Positions 52,132 to 61,422 of a stretch of 64,000 bases of DNA are shown here, one piece after another (position 1 is the first letter of the stretch; each line of letters opens with the position of its first letter). Below the pieces are notes generated by a model that worked only from the letters and a program-made list of their open reading frames with translations, was not told where the DNA came from and ran no database searches. Source of the DNA: Butyrivibrio sp. INlla21. GTDB lineage: Bacteria > Bacillota > Clostridia > Lachnospirales > Lachnospiraceae. The DNA lies in the NCBI RefSeq assembly GCF_900116875.1, contig NZ_FPCC01000012.1, forward strand, positions 1-64,000, in the 5' to 3' direction. Made by a program: the position numbers and the translations under genes.

Positions 52132-53955
52132 TTACTCAACCGTAACAACCTTAGCGAGGTTTCTCGGCTTATCAACGTCAAAGCCCTTGGTGTAGGATGT
52201 GTAATATGCGATGAGCTGCATTACAACAGCCGCAGGGAACGGCATGAACATATCGCTCATCTCGGGAAGGATAAATGTGTCATCCTCGGGGATGTTCATA
52301 TCCTTGTAGAGAGACTCTTTGGTAATAAGGATCATGCTGGCACCACGTGACTGAACCTCTCTGATATTGGAGTATTCCTTGGATGCAAGTAAGCTCTGAG
52401 TTACAAGAGCAACTACAGGTACTCCGTCCGTGATAAGTGCGATAGTTCCGTGCTTAAGCTCACCGGAAGCATATGCCTCTGAATGAACATATGAGATCTC
52501 TTTTAATTTAAGCGATCCCTCAAGAAGAAGTGAGTAATCAAGACCTCTACCGATCATGAATGCGTTATCTGCGTGAAGGAACTTGTTTGTCATCTTCTTT
52601 ACAAATTCTTTTTTCTCTAAGATCTGCTCAATAGCATCGGGAACAGTCATAAGTTCATCAAGGTAAGCCTTCATCTCTTCAGGCTCGAGCATACCGTTAA
52701 GTCTTGCGGTATGAATCGCAAGCAGATAGAATATCGAAATCTGGCTTGTAAATGCCTTGGTACTTGCAACCGCAATCTCAGGACCTGCCTGTGTATAAAT
52801 GCAATAATCACTGTTATCGGCAATTGTAGATCCCTTTACATTAACTATAGAAAGAACCTTGGCGCCTCTCTTCTTGGCATACTTGATAGCCTCGAGAGTA
52901 TCGATTGTCTCACCTGACTGAGAAACGGCGATAACAAGAGTTCCGGGCTTGATAACAGGATTGGTATAAGTAAACTCGGAAGCAACCGCAACATCGGTGT
53001 GGATGTTAGCAAGTGTATGGAAGAGCTGCTGTCCGATAAGTCCCGCATGCATGGCAGTTCCGCAGGCGATAACGATAATATTCTGATTTTCTCTGAAAAG
53101 AGAATGAGGAATACCCTCAGCTGTAAATGTTGTTCTTCCGTCTACTATATGAGGCATGATAGTGTCTCTGATAGCGTCGGGCTGCTCGTGGATCTCTTTT
53201 TCCATATAAAAAGCGTATCCGCCTTTTCCGCCACGACTGGTATCCCAGTCGATAGTCATAAGCTGAAGAGGTACCTCGTGCTTCTTCTCATCGTGTACCA
53301 CGATACCCTTGGATGAAAGGCATGCGATGTGATACTCGGGAAGGAAAGCGTACTCCTTGGCATGAACGCCGAGTGCCGCAACGTCCGAAGCAAGCATAGC
53401 GCCGTGCTCGGTCATGGCAACAACGATAGGGCTTACGTTACGAGCCGCATAGATCTTGCCCGGCTGATCAGCAAAAAGAACCGCAAAAGCAAATGTTCCC
53501 TTTAAAACGCTGATCGTTGATCTGATAGCCTTCTCTGCATCTCCGTCATAGAAATGATCCATAATCGCAGCAGCTACCTCTGTATCTGTCTCTGAAACGA
53601 GCTTATCCTTAAGATTGTATTCCTTAATAAGCTCTTTGTAGTTCTCTATAATTCCGTTGTGCACGAGAGTTACTCTTCCCTGATTGTGAGGGTGAGCATT
53701 AGCATCGCTGACGCCGCCGTGTGTAGCCCAACGTGTATGTCCGATACCTGCGCATGCCTCTTCCGTATCTCCGGCAGTGATCTCTCTTAACTTGGATACA
53801 CGGCCCGCAACCTTCTTAACGAAAGGCGCATCAGCCTCACCGGGGAAAAGAGCTATTCCCGCACTGTCATATCCTCTATATTCCAAAAGCTCAAGTGAAT
53901 CAAGAAGTATCTCTTTGGTACTTCTCTTACCAATATAACCGATAATTCCGCACAT
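52132..53955 (-). CDS. glmS: Glutamine-fructose-6-phosphate aminotransferase (isomerising)
   Basis: 607 aa. Makes glucosamine-6-phosphate from fructose-6-P and glutamine, the first step to peptidoglycan amino sugars. N-terminal glutaminase with catalytic Cys2 (MCGIIGYIG) and YRGYDSAG; HTRWATHG; two SIS domains (GTAMHAGLIG, VSQSGETIDTLEA), C-terminal PRNLAKVVTVE. Normal length and all key motifs intact. The 109 nt upstream to the divergent gene is too short and unlike the glmS ribozyme, so control differs from that of many Firmicutes. Confidence 0.97.
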   Translation of the reverse strand: MCGIIGYIGKRSTKEILLDSLELLEYRGYDSAGIALFPGEADAPFVKKVAGRVSKLREITAGDTEEACAGIGHTRWATHGGVSDANAHPHNQGRVTLVHNGIIENYKELIKEYNLKDKLVSETDTEVAAAIMDHFYDGDAEKAIRSTISVLKGTFAFAVLFADQPGKIYAARNVSPIVVAMTEHGAMLASDVAALGVHAKEYAFLPEYHIACLSSKGIVVHDEKKHEVPLQLMTIDWDTSRGGKGGYAFYMEKEIHEQPDAIRDTIMPHIVDGRTTFTAEGIPHSLFRENQNIIVIACGTAMHAGLIGQQLFHTLANIHTDVAVASEFTYTNPVIKPGTLVIAVSQSGETIDTLEAIKYAKKRGAKVLSIVNVKGSTIADNSDYCIYTQAGPEIAVASTKAFTSQISIFYLLAIHTARLNGMLEPEEMKAYLDELMTVPDAIEQILEKKEFVKKMTNKFLHADNAFMIGRGLDYSLLLEGSLKLKEISYVHSEAYASGELKHGTIALITDGVPVVALVTQSLLASKEYSNIREVQSRGASMILITKESLYKDMNIPEDDTFILPEMSDMFMPFPAAVVMQLIAYYTSYTKGFDVDKPRNLAKVVTVE

Positions 53956-54064
53956 AATATCTCCTATTCGATTACCTTTTATTCAACTGATTTATTATAA
54001 GAGTTTGATACTTTTCAGTCAAATTTGACATCAAAATGATCATCATGTAAAATGCATAGGAATT

Positions 54065-55030
54065 ATGGAATTTAATGTTATGAAGAAAAAAACTATCGAA
54101 AAAACAAACAACTTAATAGTGAAAAGCCCCTTTGTAGCAGCATTTGCCATGATATTCGCTTTAGGATTTCTGGCAAGCGGAACAGTATGTATTGCAGAAG
54201 AAAACCCTGACACCGCTTCCGAAGTTGCACCGGCTCCTTTAGAGGTAGCCGCACCTGAAACGAACCCCGAAGGACAGGCACAGCCTGAAGATGCAGCAGC
54301 TTATGCAGTATCTACTCCTTTTGCGGTCACTAAATTTGAAACTCCCGTTACCATGTACGTCACCGAGACCATCAACGTACGCGACGGAGCGGGTACAGAA
54401 TACAATCCGATCGGTAAACTCGGTTGGGGTAATTGTGTTTCTGTTACCGGAACAACCGACAACGGTTGGTATGAGATTGATTACAACGGCACTGTTGCAT
54501 ATATAATAAGTAACTACGTGTCACAGGATATTCCCGGTATCCCCTATCTTTTTGTGGGTGATTCAAGAACAGTACAGCTTCAGATGGCTGTAGGTTCCAA
54601 TGAAAAAGCTTATGTAGCCAAGGTCGGCGAGGGCTACTACTGGTTTAAGAACACAGCAATGCCTCAGATTCAGGCAAGCGCCGGCGCGGGCACAACAATG
54701 GTCATCAACTTCGGTGTCAATGACCTTGCCAACGCTTCCAAGTACATCAAGCTTGTAAACAGCAACATTGATGCATGGGAAGCACAGGGTATTACGGTTT
54801 ACTACGCTGCGGTAACTCCCGTAGGCGACTGCTCTACAGTATCTAACGATCAGATCGAGAAATTCAATGCAAGGCTTCAGGCAGAGCTTGATCCTCGTAT
54901 CAAGTGGATCGATGGATATTCATTCCTTAAGCAGAACGGATTCTCTGCTTCAGACGGGCTTCATTACAACCGTTCAACTTACAAGAACCTTTATTCTTAC
55001 TACATGTCAGTAATAGGAACAGACGTATAA
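54065..55030 (+). CDS. Secreted SH3b + SGNH-hydrolase-like protein
   Basis: 321 aa (a second in-frame ATG at 54080 may be the true start). Signal peptide core at about 24-42, an Ala/Pro/Glu linker, an SH3b domain (about 96-152: VTETINVRDGAGTEYNPIGK), and an SGNH-like domain with VGDSRTVQLQ (catalytic Ser), VINFGVNDL and C-terminal DGLHYN. SH3b domains bind the cell wall and the catalytic part may be a wall-acetyl esterase; substrate unproven. Divergent from glmS, followed by its own terminator. Confidence 0.86.
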   Translation: MEFNVMKKKTIEKTNNLIVKSPFVAAFAMIFALGFLASGTVCIAEENPDTASEVAPAPLEVAAPETNPEGQAQPEDAAAYAVSTPFAVTKFETPVTMYVTETINVRDGAGTEYNPIGKLGWGNCVSVTGTTDNGWYEIDYNGTVAYIISNYVSQDIPGIPYLFVGDSRTVQLQMAVGSNEKAYVAKVGEGYYWFKNTAMPQIQASAGAGTTMVINFGVNDLANASKYIKLVNSNIDAWEAQGITVYYAAVTPVGDCSTVSNDQIEKFNARLQAELDPRIKWIDGYSFLKQNGFSASDGLHYNRSTYKNLYSYYMSVIGTDV

Positions 55031-55034
55031 AATG

Positions 55035-55070
55035 ATGGGTGGACCAAAGCTTACGGTCCACCCATTTTTC
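55035..55070 (+). terminator. Terminator of the SH3b-SGNH gene
   Basis: ATGGGTGGACC pairs with GGTCCACCCAT (11 bp, 9-nt loop), followed by TTTTTC, 5 nt past the stop codon. Confidence 0.9.
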
Positions 55071-55072
55071 AA

Positions 55073-55101
55073 TTGACAAGCCTATATTCTATTGCTACAA
55101 T
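55073..55101 (+). promoter_or_regulatory. Promoter of tRNA-Thr
   Basis: TTGACA (55073-55078) and TACAAT (55096-55101) with a 17-nt spacer, a consensus-strength promoter 28 nt before the tRNA. Confidence 0.85.
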
Positions 55102-55128
55102 AATGTTCGTGGCTCTGATGAGTCCCAA

Positions 55129-55201
55129 GCTGTTGTAGCACAGTCGGTAGTGCGTCGCATTGGTAGTGCGGAGGTCACGGGTTCGATTCCCGTCAGCAGC
55201 T
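55129..55201 (+). tRNA. tRNA-Thr (anticodon GGT)
   Basis: Folds as a cloverleaf: acceptor GCTGTTG/CAGCAGC with one G-U, D arm GCAC/GTGC, anticodon stem TCGCA/TGCGG with loop TTGGTAG (anticodon GGT, U33 and A37 as expected), T arm ACGGG-TTCGATT-CCCGT, discriminator T. CCA is not encoded. It is a single tRNA with its own promoter and terminator, not part of a cluster. Confidence 0.93.
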
Positions 55202-55215
55202 TTAATGATATAGGT

Positions 55216-55276
55216 GTCGTAATTAAAACAGTCCACTTCATGCTCGCATGAAAGTGGACTGTTTTTAATTTACGAC
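55216..55276 (+). terminator. Terminator after tRNA-Thr
   Basis: AAAACAGTCCACTT pairs with AAGTGGACTGTTTT around a loop that itself contains CATG-CTCG-CATG; the stem can extend to GTCGTAATT/AATTTACGAC with bulges. Followed by TTTTTAATT inside the extended arm. The remaining 55277-55399 stretch has only a small GCAATTTAC/GTAAATTAGC hairpin and no gene. Confidence 0.8.
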
Positions 55277-55399
55277 CCTAACAAGTATGAGAAAATAGCA
55301 ATTTACGAAGTAAATTAGCGGTTTCCGAACGCTTGAAGAATTGCGCGAACAGCTTTAGCTGTGGAGCAATTCGTATATCATTAAAGCGTCAATTCTTGC

Positions 55400-57022
55400 T
55401 TACTGCCCCTTAGCTGCCATAAATGTATCAAGCTGGCTGTTTGCGTCATCGATTATTCCATCGATTCCATTATCTTTAAGCTTCTTAAGGAACTCAGGAA
55501 GCTTCTCGTCGGGATCAACCGTTCCTGTGCAAAGTGAAAGCATATACTCATCAACCACGTTGGCTACGGCACCCATCTGTGCCTCTACCTGTGAAGAATC
55601 ATAAGCATATCCGAGAATAGGAATCTCTTTTGCTGCTCCGTAGTATGACTTAAATCCATCCCAGAAATCTGTGCCCTGAGCATCTGTAGGAGGAAGGATT
55701 GTTACGTTGCCGACACCGTTTGTCCAAGGCTGATAATCAGCTCTCTTATCTGTGAATGTGATTGTTCCGTCATCATTCTTGGTATAGTGAATATCCTGTA
55801 CACCATAGTTAAGAAGTGTCATAAGTGTAGGATCTGTATTTAAGAGATTAAGGAACATCATAGCTCTGTCGGGATTCTTGGAAGCTGTTGAGATAGCCAT
55901 CATAGCGCCCTGTGAAGATGTTGTATCAACATAAGCGTCTGTGCAAGGAACCATCTCTACGTGGATTCCTCTCTCCTGTGAAGCCTGAAGCTCATATCCG
56001 AGTGAATATGACTGTGTACCGATGAGGTACTCACCTGAAAGCTGTTTGTTTGTTCTTGTATCGTTGGCCTGATTCTTGTTACCCATTGCAGGATCGATGA
56101 AGCCTTCAAGATAATACTTTCTTGTCTGATCTACGAACTTCTTGAATTCCTCTGTCTCAAACTTGTTTACAAGCTTGTTGCCGTACTTGCCGGGCTTTGA
56201 AACGTCTGTAGGATCAAGATAGTATGACATGAAGTTACCTGTTGCGCTGTCACCCGTAACGATGATAGTATTGTCTACCATTCTCTCAAGAACCGCACCC
56301 TCGATAAGAAGAGGATAGAAGTCGTTTCCTTCGCCTTCTTTTACCTTCTTAAGGATTTCTTCGAATCCGTAGTAGTCGGTATTCTTGATATCATCGAGTG
56401 TGTATCCGTATTTCTCCAAAAGATCTACGTTAACATCCCAGCAGTTCTGAGTAGCGATATCCTTGTATCCGGGAACAGCATAAACGCCGTATCCGTCTGA
56501 ACCGTTGATAGTAGCACCGTTGATAAGAACTTCGGGAAGGAGCTTCCAAAGATCCTGTCCGTACTTCTCGATCAGGTTGTTCTCGGGATTATCAAGTCTT
56601 ACCCAGTAACCGTCTCTTGCAAACTTGTTGTACTCATCGGCACTCCAAGAGCATGTAAAGTAAATATCAATATCGTCTCCACCCTGAAGCGCAAGCACCG
56701 CATTCTGATCGAAATCACCCCATGTACCCCAGATGGGCTCAAGAGTAACATTGATCTTGTCTTTAAGATATGCGTTAACCTCTTCCAGCACCTTGCTGTC
56801 ATCGGTTACGTTACTTCCGTGGAAGTACATCTTAAGAGTAACGGGATCAAGAGAAGCTACATCAATCTCCTCAGGTGCTGCCGCCGGCTCTGCTGCTTCC
56901 GCTGCCGGAGCTGCCTCTCCTGCGTCACCCGAACTTTGTGTTGCACCTCCTGAAGCCCCACATCCGACTGCAGCCAGTACCATAGTACATGATAACAATA
57001 CTGCCATTAGTTTCTTCTTCAT
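55400..57022 (-). CDS. Oligosaccharide ABC transporter substrate-binding lipoprotein (LplA/LipO type)
   Basis: 540 aa. Lipobox AAVGC (Cys 21), Ala/Glu/Gly linker to about 50, then a large type 1 binding fold with LEPIWGTWGDFDQNAVLALQ (about 96-115) and SWSADEYNKFARDGYWVRLD (about 129-148), typical of the LplA/YtcQ-like CUT1 binding proteins for complex glycan oligosaccharides. Last gene of a leftward set: two permeases upstream, then YesN and YesM regulators. No ATPase gene accompanies it, so a shared MsmX-type ATPase must drive it. Confidence 0.92.
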   Translation of the reverse strand: MKKKLMAVLLSCTMVLAAVGCGASGGATQSSGDAGEAAPAAEAAEPAAAPEEIDVASLDPVTLKMYFHGSNVTDDSKVLEEVNAYLKDKINVTLEPIWGTWGDFDQNAVLALQGGDDIDIYFTCSWSADEYNKFARDGYWVRLDNPENNLIEKYGQDLWKLLPEVLINGATINGSDGYGVYAVPGYKDIATQNCWDVNVDLLEKYGYTLDDIKNTDYYGFEEILKKVKEGEGNDFYPLLIEGAVLERMVDNTIIVTGDSATGNFMSYYLDPTDVSKPGKYGNKLVNKFETEEFKKFVDQTRKYYLEGFIDPAMGNKNQANDTRTNKQLSGEYLIGTQSYSLGYELQASQERGIHVEMVPCTDAYVDTTSSQGAMMAISTASKNPDRAMMFLNLLNTDPTLMTLLNYGVQDIHYTKNDDGTITFTDKRADYQPWTNGVGNVTILPPTDAQGTDFWDGFKSYYGAAKEIPILGYAYDSSQVEAQMGAVANVVDEYMLSLCTGTVDPDEKLPEFLKKLKDNGIDGIIDDANSQLDTFMAAKGQ

Positions 57023-57065
57023 ATAACCCTCCTTTTTTTAAAGCACGTCTCGTGCATCATTAACA

Positions 57066-57986
57066 TCATCCTTTTACCGAACCGATCGTAAGTCCCGAAA
57101 CAATGTATCTCTGGAAAAAAGGATACGCACAAGCAATCGGAACCACGATAAGAACAACCAGTGCCATCCTGAGTGAATCTGACGGAAGGTCGCTTACGAT
57201 ATTGCTCGCCTCCGCGCCGATCATGGATGAGTTCTTCACAAGGAAATCCACCTTGGTCTGCATCTGCATAAGCAGATACTGAAGCGGGAAGAACTTGGCT
57301 TCTCTTATATAAAGCATTGGAATGAACCACTCGTTCCAATACGCCAGTGCCGATAACAAACCGACCGTTGCTATTCCCGGTTTGGAAATGGGAATAATGA
57401 TCTTAAACAGTGTCGTATACTCTCCTGCTCCGTCGATTGCCGCTGCATCTATGAGTTCCTCCGGAATCGAACTCTGGAAAAAAGTCCTCATAACAATGAT
57501 GTTGAACGGATTAAGGAGCATCGGGATTATTACTGCCCAGTAGCTGTCTGAAAGTCCAAGAACCGTCTTACAAACAACGTATGTAGGTGCAAGGCCGCCT
57601 CCGAAGAGCATTGTAAAGAACGCCCAGAAGGTAAAGAACTTTCGGAATTTGAAATCCTTTCTGTAAAGCCCGTAAGAGTATAGGATCGTAACCAGCATCG
57701 TAAGTATTGTTCCGACGATGGTTATAAAGAAGCTGTTAAAATACGATCTCCAAAGCTGATCTCCGAGCTTCATAACATAGTTGTATGCTTCCAGCGACGT
57801 TGTCTTGGGAATAAACGAATATCCTATCGCTCTTATGCTCTCCTGCGATGTAAAAGAAATTATCACAACAAATACAAACGGCACGATACACAAGAGACAG
57901 AACAGAATAAGCACGATATGGCATATTATTTCTGCCGGAACGGATATGGAATTTATCCTTCTTCTTTTAGTCTTAACGTTAGCCAT
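57066..57986 (-). CDS. Carbohydrate ABC transporter permease, LplC/YtcP type
   Basis: 306 aa, six helices. EAA loop ELIDAAAIDGAGEYTTLFKI followed by IIPISKPGIATV (about 180-210), C-terminus QRYIVSGLTIGSVKG, both typical of the LplC/YtcP subgroup. Forms the channel with the LplB-type permease 10 nt upstream. Confidence 0.93.
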   Translation of the reverse strand: MANVKTKRRRINSISVPAEIICHIVLILFCLLCIVPFVFVVIISFTSQESIRAIGYSFIPKTTSLEAYNYVMKLGDQLWRSYFNSFFITIVGTILTMLVTILYSYGLYRKDFKFRKFFTFWAFFTMLFGGGLAPTYVVCKTVLGLSDSYWAVIIPMLLNPFNIIVMRTFFQSSIPEELIDAAAIDGAGEYTTLFKIIIPISKPGIATVGLLSALAYWNEWFIPMLYIREAKFFPLQYLLMQMQTKVDFLVKNSSMIGAEASNIVSDLPSDSLRMALVVLIVVPIACAYPFFQRYIVSGLTIGSVKG

Positions 57987-57995
57987 ATATCCTCC

Positions 57996-58937
57996 TTAGA
58001 ACAGTGCGCTGTCCTCATCAATCTTTTTTACCACCTTATTGGCAAACATAATGCACACGAAGCCTACGGCATTTTGCAAAAGACCTCCCGCCGTCGACAT
58101 TCCGATATTATTGGTTGCCGTCAAAACTCTGTAAATATAGGTATCGATAACCTGCGTCGCCGAGAAAAGAGATCCCGAATTAAGAGGTACCGTGTAGAAC
58201 AGACCAAAATCGGAATTGAAGATCTTGCCGACATTCATGATAAGAAGAATGCAGATCATCGGTCTTAAGTTAGGAATTGTCACGTAGAATATCTGCTGCC
58301 ACTTGGTAGCTCCGTCGATAGCCGCCGCTTCGTACTGCGTCGTATCGATTCCGGTTATGGCTGCCAGATACAGGATTGATGAATATCCTATATTCTTCCA
58401 AAGATTACATATCGTCAGGATAAACGGCCAATACTTCGGCGTATTGTACCAGTCTATCTTCTCAAGACCTTTGGTCATAAGGAAATGATCGATAAGTCCC
58501 TTTGTGGGATCAAGGAATGCAAGCAGGAAATAACTTGCTACAACCCAGCTTAAGAAATATGGGAAAAACATTAGTGTCTGATATGTCTTTGCAACAAACT
58601 TATTGGTAAGCTCATGCAGCATGATGGCAAAAGCCACTGCGATCACCAGACCCAATGCGATCCATACAACGTTATAACAGATAGTGTTTCTGATATATAT
58701 CCAGGAATCCGTTGTGGCGAATAAAAACTCGAAGTTCTTTAAACCTGACCACGCAGAATGCATAAGATTATTCCAGAATGTTGGATTTTTGGGATAAACT
58801 TTATAGTTCTTGAACGCGAGAACAATTCCCGCCATTGGAAGATATCTTAAGAAAAAAAACCAGATTGCTCCCGGCAAGACCATGCTTGTCAGAAATATAG
58901 TTTTCTTTAGACTTGCTCGTTTCTTAGTCTTAGACAT
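57996..58937 (-). CDS. Carbohydrate ABC transporter permease, LplB/YteP type
   Basis: 313 aa, six helices. N-terminal MVLPGAIWFFFLRYLPMAGI then VLAFKNYKV is the LplB/YteP/YtcP-cluster signature; the EAA loop is YEAAAIDGATKWQQIFYVTI followed by PNLRPMI (about 225-251). First gene of the transporter, directly downstream of a promoter (58969) placed after the YesN-type regulator gene, which probably activates it. Confidence 0.93.
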   Translation of the reverse strand: MSKTKKRASLKKTIFLTSMVLPGAIWFFFLRYLPMAGIVLAFKNYKVYPKNPTFWNNLMHSAWSGLKNFEFLFATTDSWIYIRNTICYNVVWIALGLVIAVAFAIMLHELTNKFVAKTYQTLMFFPYFLSWVVASYFLLAFLDPTKGLIDHFLMTKGLEKIDWYNTPKYWPFILTICNLWKNIGYSSILYLAAITGIDTTQYEAAAIDGATKWQQIFYVTIPNLRPMICILLIMNVGKIFNSDFGLFYTVPLNSGSLFSATQVIDTYIYRVLTATNNIGMSTAGGLLQNAVGFVCIMFANKVVKKIDEDSALF

Positions 58938-58968
58938 TTGCAGCCCCCTTTTTTACTTCTCTAAGAAT

Positions 58969-58997
58969 ATTGTAGAGTCTGCAAATCCCTAAGTCAC
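58969..58997 (-). promoter_or_regulatory. Promoter of the LplB/C transporter operon
   Basis: On the minus strand GTGACT (58997-58992) and TACAAT (58974-58969) are 17 nt apart. The poor -35 with a good -10 fits dependence on an activator, such as the AraC-type response regulator encoded just upstream. Confidence 0.55.
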
Positions 58998-59021
58998 GGC
59001 ACCATTTTGTTCATTTTTGTA

Positions 59022-59774
59022 CTATTTTGTGTGATTTCTGTATTCGTTTGCGGATATGCCTTTTACCTTCTTGAAAACCCTCGAAAAATGGGCCACATCC
59101 AAGAATCCGACTTCCTCCGCAACATCGCTTATTCGCTTAGAAGGATCTTTTAACAGCTCGGAAGCCTTCTTGATACGAACGGTATTAAGTATCTCGGAGA
59201 AATTCTTCCCCGTCTCCTTATTAAGAAGCTTACTCAAATGCCACTGGCTCACATAGACCTTGTCTGCGACATCGGACAAAAGAATCTTCTCGTTATAATG
59301 TTCTTCTATGTAGCTGAGTGCATTTCTAACGATGAAGTTATCGGCTACCGCCTCTTCCGACTCTCCGTCTTCAGGAACGTCACTGCTTGTTCCTTTTATC
59401 TTATCCGATCTTTCGACCATATGAGCTATGGCTTCATTTATCTCATCCATATTGGACGGCTTTAACAAAAACCTGGACACCCCGAGATTGATCGCTTTCT
59501 GCGCATATTCAAAATCTCTAAAGCCCGTAAGAATAGCGATCTGCATATCCGAGTATTCCGACTTAAGTCCCGCGATCATGGTAAGGCCGTCCATCTGCGG
59601 CATACAGATATCAAGGAAAAGAATATCCGGATGTAGCTCTTCGATAATTCTTTTTCCCTCGACTCCGTCTCCCGCGGTTCCTACCACTTCGCAGCCGTAT
59701 TTGGCCCAATCTACACTTTTTGACAACCCCTGTACGATTATGGGCTCATCATCTATGATGACAACTTTCTTCAT
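59022..59774 (-). CDS. AraC-type response regulator (YesN family)
   Basis: 250 aa. Receiver domain with DDEP at 7-10, phospho-acceptor in PDILFLDICMPQMDG (Asp about 55) and K in LLKPS; C-terminal double AraC HTH (about 150-250) with ISDVAEEVGFLDVAHFSRVF then KKVKGISANEYR. Shorter than most YesN proteins (which often exceed 350 aa) because the middle linker is brief. Pairs with the upstream kinase, 1 nt away, and likely activates the transporter genes downstream in response to an oligosaccharide. Confidence 0.94.
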   Translation of the reverse strand: MKKVVIIDDEPIIVQGLSKSVDWAKYGCEVVGTAGDGVEGKRIIEELHPDILFLDICMPQMDGLTMIAGLKSEYSDMQIAILTGFRDFEYAQKAINLGVSRFLLKPSNMDEINEAIAHMVERSDKIKGTSSDVPEDGESEEAVADNFIVRNALSYIEEHYNEKILLSDVADKVYVSQWHLSKLLNKETGKNFSEILNTVRIKKASELLKDPSKRISDVAEEVGFLDVAHFSRVFKKVKGISANEYRNHTK

Positions 59775-59775
59775 C

Positions 59776-61422
59776 TCATCCCTCTTTTCTTATAGGCATG
59801 ACCATTCTGAATTGCATTTTGTTCTCGCCGGACTTGTTAACGCTCAGTCCGTACTCTTCCCCAAAGATCAGCTCTATTCTCTTGTTCACGTTGTAGATAC
59901 CGATGGAGGTATGTGTTCCCGGTTCGCTCTTTTTAAGCTTGAGCTCTCCGCTTATGATCTTTCTGATCCTGTCCACTTCCTCATCCGAAATATCTTTTCC
60001 GCTGTTGATAACATCTATTATAAGTTCATCGTTTTCTTCAAAAATATTGAGCCACACGGTACCTCTGTTGACGCTCTCAACACCGTGTTTGATGGCATTT
60101 TCAAGTATCGGCTGTAATATAAGCTGCGGCACGTAAGTTCCAAGCGTCGTGCTGTCTATGAGCTTTTCAACCTTAAGTCTTTCTCCGAATCTCATGCTCA
60201 TGATGTAAAGGAAAGCATCTCCGCACCTGAGCTCATCGGCCAGCCGCACAAGCGTATCGTTGTCTCTGTTGATGCCCGAATCAAGGACAGTTGCCAGCGA
60301 TTCTATCATCTTGCTGACTTCCACATCTCCCGACATTCTCGCCTGCCAGTTCATCATCTCCAAAGTATTATTAAGAAAATGAGGATTGATCTGCGCCTGA
60401 AGTGCCGCTATCTGCGCATCTTTCGTCATCATCTTCTGGGTATACTCGGTATTCTTTTTCATATAATAATAGGAAAGCAGCATGATCGGTATCATTCCTA
60501 TTATCGTGATAAATACGATGATGTTGATCCTAAAAAGCTCATAATACAGATCTTTTGAATTCTGAAGATAAAAGAACTGCATCTGATAGTACATACTGCC
60601 GGTAGCACACCTGTAGCCCTCATAGTACCTTCTGAAATAAGGTATTATATTGAAGTTTCTCCTATAGATATCTTTTCCGGAAGAAAGATACTCAAGCACT
60701 TCCTTCTTATCTTCTTCGATTTCTTTATCCGAATCCCTATAAGTAATAAATTCTTTTTCATCGTCAAAAGAAATATAGATGGCGCTGGATGTATCTATCG
60801 GAATATCCGCAAAGAGCTTTTGCTTATCGAGCCCCGCAACTATCGTGGCGTAGCGCCTGTCATAAGCGGAATAAAAAAGATTCTGAACAAGGTATATCCT
60901 GTTATTGGCAACGACCACCTTGGTTCCCTTTTCTTTTTTTTCGATCTTATCCTTGATCACCGGCTCTATATATTCTACGTACTTATCATATTCGTAGCCG
61001 TTCTTTCCGACATAAGCACTCGGTGATTCACCGTCTTCATAGTAGAGCGCAACACAGGAATAGTGCCCGTCCATATAGAATTTCCTGTTTAGCTCGGACC
61101 TTGCCCAGACAAGGAATTTCTCATTTCGCGAGCGCCTCTCCCACTCACCTCCGACCGACTCTTTATGCAGCTTGTAGCTTGCATCGTCAATCTGAGATTT
61201 TATGAGTACCGCTGAGACTTTGGCTTCATTTGCCATTTCTCTTTCGGTTCTTTTTACATATGCATCCTGATATTGGATAAAGATAAATGCAGACAGCACC
61301 GCGATCGGAAGTATCCACGATGCCATGAATATAAGAAAAAGAGAGCGCTGTAAAGAGGATAAGCCAAGCTTACCCCTAAACAAGCCTCTCTTCTTTTTTC
61401 TTAACCCCTCACGCTTTCCCAT
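59776..61422 (-). CDS. Sensor histidine kinase (YesM family)
   Basis: 548 aa. A basic N-terminus, one helix at about 30-50, an external sensing domain of about 220 residues, a second helix (about 278-300), a short linker and the His-kinase_internal domain QINPHFLNNTLEMMNWQ (phospho-His about 346) plus a GHKL ATPase (ILQPILENAIKHGVE; IGIYNVNKRIELIFG). HAMP is not obvious. RBS GAGGGT precedes the ATG, which lies inside the 3' end of the GNAT gene. Senses an extracellular sugar, by family analogy. Confidence 0.92.
   Translation of the reverse strand: MGKREGLRKKKRGLFRGKLGLSSLQRSLFLIFMASWILPIAVLSAFIFIQYQDAYVKRTEREMANEAKVSAVLIKSQIDDASYKLHKESVGGEWERRSRNEKFLVWARSELNRKFYMDGHYSCVALYYEDGESPSAYVGKNGYEYDKYVEYIEPVIKDKIEKKEKGTKVVVANNRIYLVQNLFYSAYDRRYATIVAGLDKQKLFADIPIDTSSAIYISFDDEKEFITYRDSDKEIEEDKKEVLEYLSSGKDIYRRNFNIIPYFRRYYEGYRCATGSMYYQMQFFYLQNSKDLYYELFRINIIVFITIIGMIPIMLLSYYYMKKNTEYTQKMMTKDAQIAALQAQINPHFLNNTLEMMNWQARMSGDVEVSKMIESLATVLDSGINRDNDTLVRLADELRCGDAFLYIMSMRFGERLKVEKLIDSTTLGTYVPQLILQPILENAIKHGVESVNRGTVWLNIFEENDELIIDVINSGKDISDEEVDRIRKIISGELKLKKSEPGTHTSIGIYNVNKRIELIFGEEYGLSVNKSGENKMQFRMVMPIRKEG

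Noticed and set aside
53956..54064. glmS ribozyme
   Set aside because: Only 109 nt are available and no ribozyme core sequence is visible.
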